NCBI RefSeq assembly: GCF_003286085.1
Contig: NW_020825591.1
Coordinates: forward strand, 1 to 64,000
Length of the DNA stretch: 64,000 nt
Direction: 5' to 3'
DNA from: Drosophila persimilis
Taxonomy: Eukaryota > Arthropoda > Insecta > Diptera > Drosophilidae
Below the pieces are notes generated by a model that made no database searches, was not told the origin of the DNA, and saw nothing but the letters and a program-made list of their open reading frames with translations. This document shows positions 55,186-64,000 of the stretch, one piece after another; positions within the stretch are counted from its first letter, which is position 1; the number at the start of each line of letters is the position of its first letter. Made by a program: the position numbers and the translations under genes.

Positions 55186-56334
55186 TTACTCTTGGGGCTG
55201 TAGTTGAGCTTGTAGGTGGTTTGTTGAGTCTTCGTCTGAGATTGTTATTACTAGTGCTGCAGTGTCAATTGCTGTGGAGGGTGGGCCATTTGGAATTTCG
55301 TCCGATATGACTATGGTGGCTGGCGTGTAGTCAGGGATCACCAGCCTCTGCACTGCCAGGTTTTGGCCCTCCACCTGCCTAATGGCCTCCTCCCTTGTAT
55401 ACTGGCCATTAGCGTAACGTCGCTTGATTACGTTTATAACTGATTCACAGTATCGGCTTGCTGGTCGGCGTGCTCTCTCTTCCATTTGTTTAGCTCGTTG
55501 CAGTTCCTTTCTTGCAGTCTCCTGCTTTTCCTTAGCCTCCTCTTGGATCCGCAGAAGAGTGGGTAGCTGGTTGGTGGTTTCGCGAGGCGCGTGTTGGGTG
55601 CTAGTGGTGAGGCTCTGCTTTTGCTGTTGTGTGATGTTAGCCTGAGCCTGCAGAGGTATAAAGTGGTTAGTTATTTGGTTTAGGTACCGCGGCCTTAGTA
55701 GTCTTGTTGGAACAAATGGATTGGCAACCAGATTGCGGGCTTCTGGATTTGTGTGGGTGGCTAGGGCAATGGCGTATCGGCCGCTGGCTTTTTGGAAAAG
55801 CTCTTCCACAGTGAGTAGGTCGTATCTCGCCCTAAGTGCTTCGTTTCTGGCATATCTTCCCGCTTTAAGAGAGCATCTTATTAGTTTGTTGTACGGTCCC
55901 TGTATTCTTTTGATTTGCGTGTTGGAGCATAGGGCACCCCACACTGGTAGGGTGTATTGCCAGAGTGGGGCGATGAGCTGTCTTATCATCAGCATTTTAC
56001 ATTTCCTTGCCAGCTTGCTTCCTGCACCGATCAGCCAGTTAAATTTTTTGGCTCTGGCCCACATTTTTATTCGGAGTTGCGTCACGTGTGCACTCATTGT
56101 AAGTCCGCTGTCAATCTTGACGCCCAGATAAATAGTGCTTTTTTTGACTGGGACCTGTTTGCCATCTATTTTTATTGGGATGTTGTTAATCTGTACTCTT
56201 CTTTTGGAGAAAATGACGTGTGCCGTTTTTATTGGGTTGATGGTTATGGACCATTTTTTAGCCCATATTACCAGTTGCGTTAAGTAGTTGTTGTTTCGTT
56301 GGACCGCCATTGCGGGATAGTCTCCCATGCTCAG
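55186..56334 (-). pseudogene. E6 pol, RT thumb and C-terminal part
   Basis: Continues the RT after the BEL-2 insertion: AVQRNNNYLTQLVIWAKKW, TAHVIFSKRR, IYLGVKIDSGLTMSAHV, then the thumb RQLIAPLWQYTLPVWGALC, similar to the TART-like fragments at 15,280. A Gln-rich, charged tail and a final acidic stretch follow. The tail is about 150-200 residues, much shorter than in the TART-like copies, and has no PKPERR modules. The first ~10 codons of the open frame belong to BEL-2. Confidence 0.82.
56330..56334. repeat. Target-site duplication CTCAG, left copy
   Basis: CTCAG before the LTR, repeated at 59,701-59,705 after the other LTR. Confidence 0.9.
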
Positions 56335-56705
56335 TGTGGAGATAATGTTTTTTATCCCCAATCGGCCGACTAATTATTCCAATTAAATAAAACTCGGCGC
56401 AGAAATAAAATTGAGATATGTTCTTTAATGCGTGACATCCAAATTGCAAGTGTGGCTTGCCTGCTCTTTACATTGCCGCTCCGATCGCTAAGCGCAGCTT
56501 CGCTCGGCCGACGTCGGTAGGCAGACGCAAAGCGGAGATAGCGAAGAGCGAGCTGGCAGAGAGCGTTTAGCAGGGAAAGCAAGCGCAAAGCTTTAACAAA
56601 CAAATGAGTGACATAGACATAAGTAACAAACAAAATAAGCGGCTGAGGGCCAAGAATTAGGTGCTATTTGGTAAGCAGCTAATCGGCTGGGTTCTGCTCC
56701 GAACA
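56335..56705 (-). repeat. 3' LTR of BEL-2
   Basis: 371 bp. On the minus strand it runs TGTTCGGAGCAGAACCC ... ATTATCTCCACA. Nearly identical to 59,330-59,700. A polypurine tract (ACGGGGGGTGAA, minus strand, about 56,706-56,717) precedes it. Confidence 0.92.
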
Positions 56706-57908
56706 TTCACCCCCCGTTGGAAGGCAAAGGCTTTCAACAGATCCATCCTGAAGGGGCAGAACCGCTATTTTTCCAACGGCCCTCTTGAAGATGCTTGCTT
56801 GGGCGCAGCTGGCGGCTACGCTGGGATGCTCGTCGAACGCAGCAATCGGCGCTTCTTTACGAAGGCGGCTTGTCGTGATTACGTCTTGATCATCGGGAAC
56901 CTCTGTAATTGCATAGAATGGCAGGAAATTTGGCAATGTAGAAATTGTTGAAAGTTGAATTTCATTTAGCGTGGATATGTAGGTTTTTAATATATTGAAA
57001 AGTTCGCGCTGCAGTTCCTGATTCTCCGATCGCAGTTTTTCCACTTGCACCTGGCACTCGAGCAGCTGCTTCCTGCATTGCTGCTCTAAGTTTTGGTACT
57101 CCAGCGTTGTGGCCCGAAAATCGTCATTAGAGATGGAGGAGGAATTTTCAAAAGCGGCTAAAACTGCACGCTTATTCTCCGAGCTATCAATGCTTCCTGA
57201 CACTATCCAACCAAGTTTTGTCTCCTGCAATGTTGGCAATTGGTCTGATAGTCGAATCTGTCCGACGCACATTAAATCGAAGAACAAACCACCACCTATC
57301 AACAGATCGATACGTTGGGGCTTGGAGAAATTAGGATCAGCTAGTTTTAGATTATTCGGCATGGGCCAATCCTTTGCGTCTAGGCCGAAGTTAGGCTGCA
57401 TTTCCGTAATTGAGTTGGTGACAATTGCAGCGAAGGAAGCTCGATAGCTTGCGTCCTGGGATTGTACAACTATATGTACAGACTTGCTCGAAGGTAGAAT
57501 GGAATCTCCGATTCCAGAGATGTGAACATAAGACGAGCGATGATCCAACTGCAACTGATCAGCAAGTCTAGATGTTACGAAGTTTGCCTGTGATGCAGAA
57601 TCCAAAATGGCACGACATGGGATAAGTGCTCCATAACGATCTGTTACATGGACGAGGGCAGTAGGTAGCAACACGTTCTGGCTAGGCTGAGATTTCTGGA
57701 TCGAGGGGGGAGGGCTAGAACACCCGCTTGCTAGAAGCACAGTCGCGGCCTCTTGCTGGATCGATTCCTCGGCCGGTGAAGAGAAAGATGAAGCACCAGT
57801 TCCCGATGGAATGTGGAGTAGCGTGTGATGTTTGGCCTGGCAGTGCCTGCAAAGTCCTGACTTGCACCTCTGCAATTCATGGCCTTTGTTGAGGCAATTC
57901 AAACACAA
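56679..57908 (-). pseudogene. BEL-2 fused frame: knuckles, protease, coiled-coil-like segment, integrase tail
   Basis: 409 codons. It starts with CLNCLNKGHELQRC and CRHCQAKHHTLLH (knuckles), then the protease (CRAILDSASQANFVTSRL; aspartate present, DSA in place of DSG) and the downstream BEL spacer (IDLLIGGGLFFDLMCVGQIRL). At about residue 265 it changes to a heptad-like segment (LEQQCRKQLLECQVQVEKL, RSENQELQRELFNILKTY) and a stretch of unknown origin, and ends with the usual BEL pol C-terminus (KIAVLPLQDGSVESLCLP). The missing part is RT-RNase H-integrase. The replacement keeps frame on both sides. It could be captured host or element sequence. Confidence 0.75.
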
Positions 57909-57936
57909 GCGGCTCTTCTTTGCTTCTTTGTACCTT

Positions 57937-58967
57937 TCAAACGCAGAGAGATTCGTTACTGGAGGTGATAAGGGTGACAGGTTTGTCTTCTCCCACCTGT
58001 TGACTAGGACTTGTTGCCATGGCTGATCCCAAATTCTCCAGCATCCGACATCTCGCTTCCAAAAACGAGGCCATGCTTGACCACCGAGGCAATCCTGACG
58101 TCGGCAAGTTCTCTTCCCATTTCTCCTTTGTTTTGTGGTCCAGTTTCGTGCCTATGATGAAGATCAGCAACCCATCCGAAATCTCCTGCGGGGTCGCCAA
58201 GGTCTGAAGTGCACGCAAGTGCGAATTGATTTTGTCGCTGAGCGCGCGCAAGCCGATAGCTGAGCCCTTCTCCACCCCTTGCAGCCCGAAAATAGCCTTG
58301 ACGTGTGCCTGAAAATGTAGCAGTTTATTATCGAATCGCAACATTAGCAATTCACCGCCTTGTCGTAATTCTCCTCAGAAAGTTCCAAGGAACGAATCGT
58401 ATCCAGCGCAGCACCATCTAGACATCCACGAAGATATTGGAATTTTTCGATGATTGGGATACGATGGTCTTTGTGCACCATTGTCGAGAACATCGAGTGG
58501 AATTCTGGCCAATCCATGTAGTTCCCACCGAATCGCGGAAGCTGCAACTCGGGCATTCGAGAACGGCCTATACTATTATAGGCGAACAACGACGAATTTC
58601 CCTCGAGAGTATGCCGAGCTGTTGAATTGGCAACATTTACCGTGCGAGCAGCCATCAACTCCCGCGACAGCCTGGACCTAACCTTGACATAAACATTCGA
58701 AAAGTCCAGCCGGGCATCATGGGCTAACTGCAGGAAATCCAGCCTTTCAAGGCTCGTTTGAGCGGCATCGAAATCGGCATTCATTCGCTCGATTTGTTCT
58801 AAGCGAGCTTGAAGTTCTGCCTCATCTAACTCGGCGAGCTCTTCCTTGGTGAGAAAGCGATCCATGGCCTTTAGTTGGCGCGCGACGGACTCGGCCTTGT
58901 GCTTGTAGAAATCTACATCACTCGGCATTGCTGCGTTCGCGACATTGGTAGGCTCAGGTGCTGCCAT
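57937..58967 (-). pseudogene. BEL-2 gag, two frameshifts
   Basis: MAAPEPTNVANAAMPSDVDF at 58,967 opens a BEL-type gag (coiled-coil N-terminus, then ELQLPRFGGNYMDWPEFHSMF and FQYLRGCLDGAALDTIRSLE). The frame shifts at about 58,348. The second piece (FDNKLLHFQAHVKAIFGLQ, ALSDKINSHLRAL, WEENLPTSGLPRW) ends at 57,937, and another shift near 57,960 leads into the knuckle ORF. The order matches BEL-1 gag at 5,100-5,900. Confidence 0.85.
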
Positions 58968-59308
58968 GTTGAGGTTTTAAAAGAGTCACTCAGCACGACC
59001 GAAAAAGACACCCTGTATACGTATAAACGTGCGAACCGAAAGCAAAGGGATTACAGCTAATGCCTTTAGCTGTGCGGCTGTGCGAGCTGTCCGATTCCGC
59101 TTTGTACTCAGCTTGTGTGTATTAGTGAGTTCGCTGCACTGCACTGACCGAATTGTCGCGACAGAGAAATTAATAGCCAGCAATGCGTGTATGTAGGTGT
59201 ATGTAAGTATGTTTTAGCACCGAATTGTGCTTAACCGCCGAAAATTTGTTAAGGCTAACGAATGTCGATCGCGAATGATAATTAATTGACACTGCAACTC
59301 AGAGATCA
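58968..59308 (-). other. BEL-2 leader between PBS and gag
   Basis: About 340 bp without a gene. Presumed untranslated leader and packaging region of the LTR element. Confidence 0.5.
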
Positions 59309-59329
59309 CGTCGGGGTCACCAAATTTTA
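59309..59329 (-). promoter_or_regulatory. Primer-binding site of BEL-2
   Basis: On the minus strand TTTGGTGACCCCGACGTGAT lies a few bases inside the 5' LTR, the same sequence as at 4,674 in BEL-1. Confidence 0.7.
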
Positions 59330-59700
59330 TGTGGAGATAATGTTTTTTATCCCCAATCGGCCGACTAATTATTCCAATTAAATAAAACTCGGCGCAGAAA
59401 TAAAATTGCGATATGTTCTTTAATGCGTGACATCCAAATTGCAAGTGTGGCTTGCCTGCTCTTTACATTGCCGCTCCGATCGGTAAGCGCAGCTTCGCTC
59501 GGCCGACGTCGGTAGGCAGACGCAAAGCGGAGATAGCGAAGAGCGAGCTGGCAGAGAGCGTTTAGCAGGGCAAGCAAGCGCAAAGCTTTAACAAACAAAT
59601 GAGTGACATAGACATAAGTAACAAACAAAATAAGCGGCTGAGGGCCAAGAATTAGGTGCTATTTGGTAAGCAGCTAATCGGCTGGGTTCTGCTCCGAACA
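59330..59700 (-). repeat. 5' LTR of BEL-2
   Basis: 371 bp, the copy of 56,335-56,705 with a handful of substitutions. Followed by TSD CTCAG at 59,701-59,705. Confidence 0.92.
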
Positions 59701-61030
59701 CTCAGTATGGCCGTGTCGTCCGCATATGTAGATAGGAGCATTTTTTTGGGGCCCGGATTCGTATGTAAACTTCTGTGCGTGAGCGCAGGTAGTGGCATGT
59801 CGGAGGAGAAGATCGTGTAAAGGATGGGGCCTAGCACACTCCCTTGAGGAACTCCAGCTGTGATTCGCCCTGTCCTAGACTTGATGCCATCGTTGCATTT
59901 AATGGCAAAAGTTCTCCCAGACAGGTAGTTTTCTAGGATTGTATAGAGTCTGAGGGGAAGTATTTTTATTAGTTTTGACAGTAATCCTTCATGCCAGACA
60001 CGGTCGAAGGCCTCAGCTACGTCAATGAATACTGCTGAGCAGTACTGTTTTTCCTCGTAGGCCCTGAGGATAAATTGGGTGACTCTGGTCAGTTGCTGCT
60101 CTGCGCCATGCTCCTTCCTGAAGCCGAACTGGTGGTCCGGGATGGCTTTGTGAAATGCCTCTTCGCTCAGCAGCCGTTTGAGCAGGAGTCTCTCAAATAC
60201 TTTTGAGAGGCCCGATAGGAGGCTGATTGGGCGGTATGACTTCATATGTGAGGGATTTTTCTTTGGCTTTGGGATCATAACTATCTCTGCGTGTTTCCAT
60301 ATCCTAGGGTAGTGGCCTATTCGTAAGATTGAATTAAATATTAGCAGGAGATAGAGGTTGGCTTTTTTTGGTAATAGTTTTATCAGCCTATTGTCAATGT
60401 TGTCCTCCCCTGGGGCCTTCTTTGTTTTTAGTAGTCTGATTTCTTTTTGCAGTTCCTCCAGAGTAATTGGTTTCGTAAAGTGTTTTTTATGCTGCAGCTC
60501 ATTGGCGGCGTTGTCATCTTGCATGGTCCGCTTTTGCCTTGTCAGTTCTTCAATTATTTTTGTCCTTTCCGTGGCTGTGCTTGTGTGAAGTGGGGTGAGT
60601 CTTTCCTCCATATGATTGGCGAAAGCTTCTGCCTTCTCGAGGGTGCTCCGAGTCCATCTTATTTGTTCATCGTCATTCGTCTTAACTGACCAGTTTGGTA
60701 TCGGCTGTTTCTTGATTAATTTGGTAATTTGCCACAACTTGGCCAAGTTGTGTCCGTCCGTGGAGCTTATAGCTCTCAACTTGCCATTGATTTTTTCCGT
60801 TTTAGTGGCAGCCAAGGCCTTGCTCAGCTTGTTTTGGGCTTTCCTGTAGAGCTTCCTGGACTCAGTCGTTCTAAGTGCCAGAAATACTCTCTTTTTCTCT
60901 TGCTTTTCTTCCAGTAGTTGTCTAGTGGGACCGTCGAGGATGGCGTGTTGTCTGTAGTAGGCTTTGGTGTTTGGTTGCGGGCATTTTTTGGAGGCGATGG
61001 CAGCCGCGTCTGTAATATTCTTAGTGAATT
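59701..61030 (-). pseudogene. E6 pol, linker and reverse transcriptase palm
   Basis: Open from about 61,020 in the frame that includes 60,815: linker, then KTKKAPGEDNIDNRLIKLLP (about 60,385-60,440), YRPISLLSGLSKVFERLL, HQFGFRKEHGAEQQLTRV, FIDVAEAFDRVW, GVPQGSVLGPILY (about 59,825-59,865) and STYADDTAIL (catalytic YADD at about 59,710-59,725). BEL-2 is inserted within about five codons after YADD. It is the RT of a Jockey-clade element, used for target-primed or end-primed cDNA synthesis. Confidence 0.85.
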
Positions 61031-61945
61031 TACCTCCGTGTTCAGGTGAATATTTTGTTCGAGATATTCCTGGAATTTTAGTTTGTTGGCTCCCTTGGGC
61101 AGTAGTCGGGAGATATGAGTGGGCTTGTTGGAGGAGTTATGTTGGCCAGGCTTGTAGAGGTGGATTACCATTGGCAGGTGGTCTGAATCCAGGTCCATGG
61201 AGGCGTGGATCATGACTTGGTTCTTTTGTACTCCACTTGTAATGGCAAAGTCGATGGCAGAGGGAGTTTTTCTCCGATCGTAGGGGTAGTGGGTGGCCGC
61301 ACCAGTGGCCAGGACATTGTGTTTTTTTCGGAGCTGGGTCGCTTCAAACAATTCCCTTCCTCGTTGGCAGGACCTAAAGTTACCCCACCAAGGGTGTTTG
61401 GCATTCCAGTCACCGCATATTATGTACTTGTTATTTGGCGAGCCACTCGTCGTTATGTCAAAGACTGTAAAAAGCTGATGGAATTCCTTCTTTGTCCATC
61501 TGTAGGATGGCGGGCAGTAGAGCGGTGCGAGAACCGTCGTTCCCCTATCACTACCGTCATCTGGTAATAGGGAAACGGGGGCACATTGGATTTTTTCGCT
61601 GTTGATTGGCTGGAGAGCTGTATGCTTTACGTCAGTGCGGACCAGTGTGGCTATTCCCCCTCGACGCCTATTGGTTGGGTTTTTGGCGTAGTATGTGACG
61701 TATCCATCTATGTTGATGTCTTTGCATCGTGTCTCAATGACCATCATGACATGGAGGCCCTCCCGGTCCATGAACATCTCTAGCTCTTTTATCTTGTTTT
61801 TTACCCCGCCTGCATTCCAGAATGCGATTTTAATGGTGCCATCGTTTTGGGTTATACAGTGGATGGTAGGGGCAGATTCGGCAGAAGTATTGGAGGATAG
61901 GATTCTCATATAGTTATGTCTAGGCATTGGAAGGGTCATTTGCAT
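60824..61945 (-). pseudogene. E6 pol, endonuclease part
   Basis: Starts at MQMTLPMPRHNYM (61,945), overlapping the gag end by 26 bases in another frame. Endonuclease motifs: IAFWNAGGVKNKIKELE, MVIETRCKD, YIICGDWNAKHPWWGN (about 61,385-61,435), AIDFAI, DLDSDHLPMVIHL (about 61,160-61,200). The frame shifts near 61,020, after VNSLR, and the remaining codons to 60,824 are out of frame. Close relative of the endonuclease at 575-1,724. The domain is kept although telomere elements are thought to add to free ends. Confidence 0.85.
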
Positions 61946-64000
61946 TTGTGTTCACTTGCCCCGGAATAAAGGAGGAAAGTAATAGCGTCATCTCTTCAAT
62001 TTTTTTCTCTAACTGTGTCATTCTTTTTATATTTTCCAGTATGACTTGTCTGCAGGAGCCGTCGCATCGTGAGGATGGCTGCTGGTGGTCTGGATCGAAT
62101 TGGCGTTGCTGCTGCGGCTGCTGCCAGGAGCGTGCATTGACAAGCTGATGCTGCTGCTGCTGTCGCTGTTGTTGTTCGCGCTGCGGCTGCTGTAGCTGCT
62201 GCTGCTGTTGTGCCTGGGAACGGCTCAATGGCTGCTCTGGACGTCGTCGCCCAGTGCGTGGGCCAGAGGCAGCAGGCGTCTGTTTTTTTGTATGTATTGG
62301 CTGCTGCTGCTTCTGCTTCTGCTGATGTTGTTGTCCTCTTCGTCGCCCAGGAGAGGAGACATTGAGTGGCGTCCATGCTGCCTGCTGCTGCTGTCCGCGC
62401 CAGGGATTGGCTGGCGTTTGAGCTTGCTGTTGCTGCTGCTGTCGGCGCCCTGGATGTGTTGGTGTTGTTCTTGCTGGTGGTGGCTGCTGCTCTGGCAATG
62501 GCTGCAGAAGCGAGCTGCGCTTGCGACGCAACTCCTGCATGGCCACTCGGTGGGACAGAAGGCGGCCCCTTGCTGCCTTGAATGCCGGACATCCCTTGTA
62601 GGCGCTGATGTGGGCGCCCTGGCAATTGGCGCATTTAGGGGCGTCTGCCCTTGGCTTGGCACATGCCGTGGACGCGTGGACTTCATACAGACGAATGAAC
62701 GCCTGCAGTAGGTGCGGGTGTGCCCGAATGCCTGACATCTGTGGCACTGGGCTGGGTCCACCGGCTTGGCCTGCCTCTCAACGGTCACCAACTGGTTGCC
62801 CAGCTGGGTTAATTGGAGGACATCGTGGTGGCTTTCATCCGGCTTGGGGGCTATCTCCAACTCGAACTGGTCGAGCGGCTGTCCATCGGATCTCCCTTTA
62901 ATGGCTCTAATAAATATAACATAATAACCCAATTCGGCCATCTGATTTTTTATTAGTTGGGTGCTTGTGGAGTGGTGTAGAACTCGCACGACGATCCGTA
63001 GCCCACGGTCACTCTTGTGCTGGTGTGTGTAGTGGCCAGTCATCGCCTCGTTGCCGTCGCCATCGCCCAGGATTGCCATGATGGCATCCCTGGTAGCCAT
63101 GTCGCGGGCCTGGATACGGACACCATTGCGGCTGATGAGCTTGGTGTGATAGCTACTGTTGCCCACCCTCGGGTCATTCTGCAGCTTGTCCAGAATGGGC
63201 ATAATGTCGGGGACAGCTGGCAGAATGATGGGGGGGGGAATAATTGTCGTTGGTTGGTGCTGTCGCTGCAGCATCCGAGTTTGTCTGGCATTGGGCATAC
63301 TCAGGGCGGGCAGCTGGAGCAGCCCAACGCCGCCGCCGCTGCTGCTGCTGTGGGTTCCTGTGCCGCAGCTACTAGTTGCATTTGCAGGTGAGTGAGGTAG
63401 AGCTAGTGGAGCATTGGCTGGAGCAGGGGCAGGGGCAGGGGCAGGGGCGGGGGCAGGGGCATTTTGGGTAATTGTCCGCTGATGTTGTTGCTGTTGCTGG
63501 TTTGATTGTTGGTGATGGAGATGGTTTTGAATTTGGGGGATATGGGATTTGCTTGCCTGTTGGTTACTTTCCCGGAGTCGTCGTTTGGCCGATGCATAAT
63601 TGGCATCCAAATTGTCGTCGTCATCGTCATCAAACTCAACAACCATATCATCACTGTCATCATCGTCATCGTCATCCACCTCGGCGCGGACGCGCTTCAG
63701 TGGCGAACGGGCCGCTGCAGCAGAGGTGGATGGGATATCATCGGTATTGGCTGTGTTTGTTGCTATTGGCTGATGTTGTTGTTGTTGTTGATGTGTTTGC
63801 TGCTGCTGATGTTCCTCTGGCGGCGGTGGTGGGGGGGGTCCGCCTGTTAACATTGCTGTTAACAGGCATCGTCTGGCTGCCGACGTAATTGTAGTTGTCG
63901 TTTTTGTGTTTGATGTCGCTGTTTGTGTGCTGATGTATGTCATCATTGTATTTGTGGTTGTGGTATTGGCTGTGTGCATTGCATTTGGAACCGCTGCTGT
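61920..64000 (-). pseudogene. E6 gag (C-terminal ~690 codons), 10-nt deletion in the knuckles
   Basis: From the window edge to about 62,145 it is nearly identical to the gag-only units: inverted repeat, acidic tract, Ala-Pro repeat, homology segment and knuckles. A 10-nt deletion near 62,680, inside the second knuckle, shifts the frame (584-codon frame to 62,225; the proper frame resumes at 62,747-61,920). Past about 62,145 the C-terminus differs (CDGSCRQVILENIKRMTQLEKKIEEM then stop) and lacks the long acidic tail of E2-E5. The stop lies within the start of pol. Confidence 0.85.

Larger units (their letters stand above)
56335..59700 (-). mobile_element. Internally rearranged BEL-type LTR element (BEL-2 here)
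   Basis: 3.37 kb with two 371-bp LTRs, five-base TSD, PBS, gag and protease regions and a pol C-terminal end, but no RT, RNase H or integrase core. The 5' LTR is 59,330-59,700. The PBS sequence equals that of BEL-1. The presence of both LTRs and a TSD shows that it integrated as a unit, so the rearranged form was itself mobile, probably through proteins supplied by other copies. Confidence 0.9.
52615..64000 (-). mobile_element. TAHRE-like gag-plus-pol unit E6 (5' end beyond window)
   Basis: It shares the distal 3' UTR (52,625 to about 54,640) and most of gag (about 62,145-64,000) with E1-E5 at near identity, but between them has a diverged gag C-terminus, a pol ORF (61,945 down to 55,186, interrupted by BEL-2) and its own proximal 3' UTR. 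This is the relation of D. melanogaster TAHRE to HeT-A. The name is by analogy, and no phylogeny was run. Confidence 0.8.

Overview
The window looks like a Drosophila chromosome end built almost entirely of retrotransposons. No host gene, rRNA or tRNA was recognised. The evidence for Drosophila is a pair of DINE-1/INE-1-type elements, BEL-type LTR elements, and Jockey-clade gag and pol reading frames arranged like the HeT-A/TAHRE/TART telomere elements. Every Jockey-clade element lies on the minus strand, head to tail, with its 3' end to the left. Known Drosophila telomere elements point their 3' end toward the centromere, so I infer that the chromosome end lies to the right. The species cannot be named from the sequence alone.

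Left part (1-17,436): TART-like gag plus pol remnants. One element spans 1-12,240. It is split by a complete BEL-type LTR element (4,199-10,639, plus strand, TSD ACTCT) and by a 1,106-bp DINE-1 (1,725-2,830), and it has lost its RT core. A second, nearly identical DINE-1 (12,241-13,346) separates it from two tandem copies (period about 2.2 kb) of a pol 3' half. These copies carry a long Q/E-rich tail with a duplicated module of about 104 residues.

Middle part (17,437-52,614): five HeT-A-like, gag-only units (called E1-E5 here) joined by oligo(A) junctions (T-runs on the plus strand). Each has a 5' UTR, a gag with low-complexity N-terminal half, acidic tract, CCHC knuckles and acidic C-terminus, and a long 3' UTR of about 2 kb. 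The E4 3' UTR is expanded into a higher-order tandem array (about 551 bp period, eight units once insertions are discounted). Two R1-clade retrotransposons, one full-length and one 5'-truncated, are inserted in or next to the (CA)n tract of that array.

Right part (52,615-64,000): E6 is a gag-plus-pol element. Its 5' gag portion and distal 3' UTR are nearly identical to those of the gag-only units, but it carries an endonuclease/reverse transcriptase ORF in the middle, the same relation TAHRE has to HeT-A. A BEL-derived element (56,335-59,700, minus strand, TSD CTCAG) is inserted just after its RT YADD motif. In that BEL element the RT-RNase H-integrase region is missing and a coiled-coil-like segment stands in its place.

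All telomere-type gag and pol copies seen here carry frameshifts, nonsense codons or deletions. Any transposition would need proteins from copies outside the window, or some of the homopolymer frameshifts are assembly errors. On the plus strand, opposite to gag, the 3' UTRs repeatedly show intron-like signals, which suggests spliced antisense RNAs.
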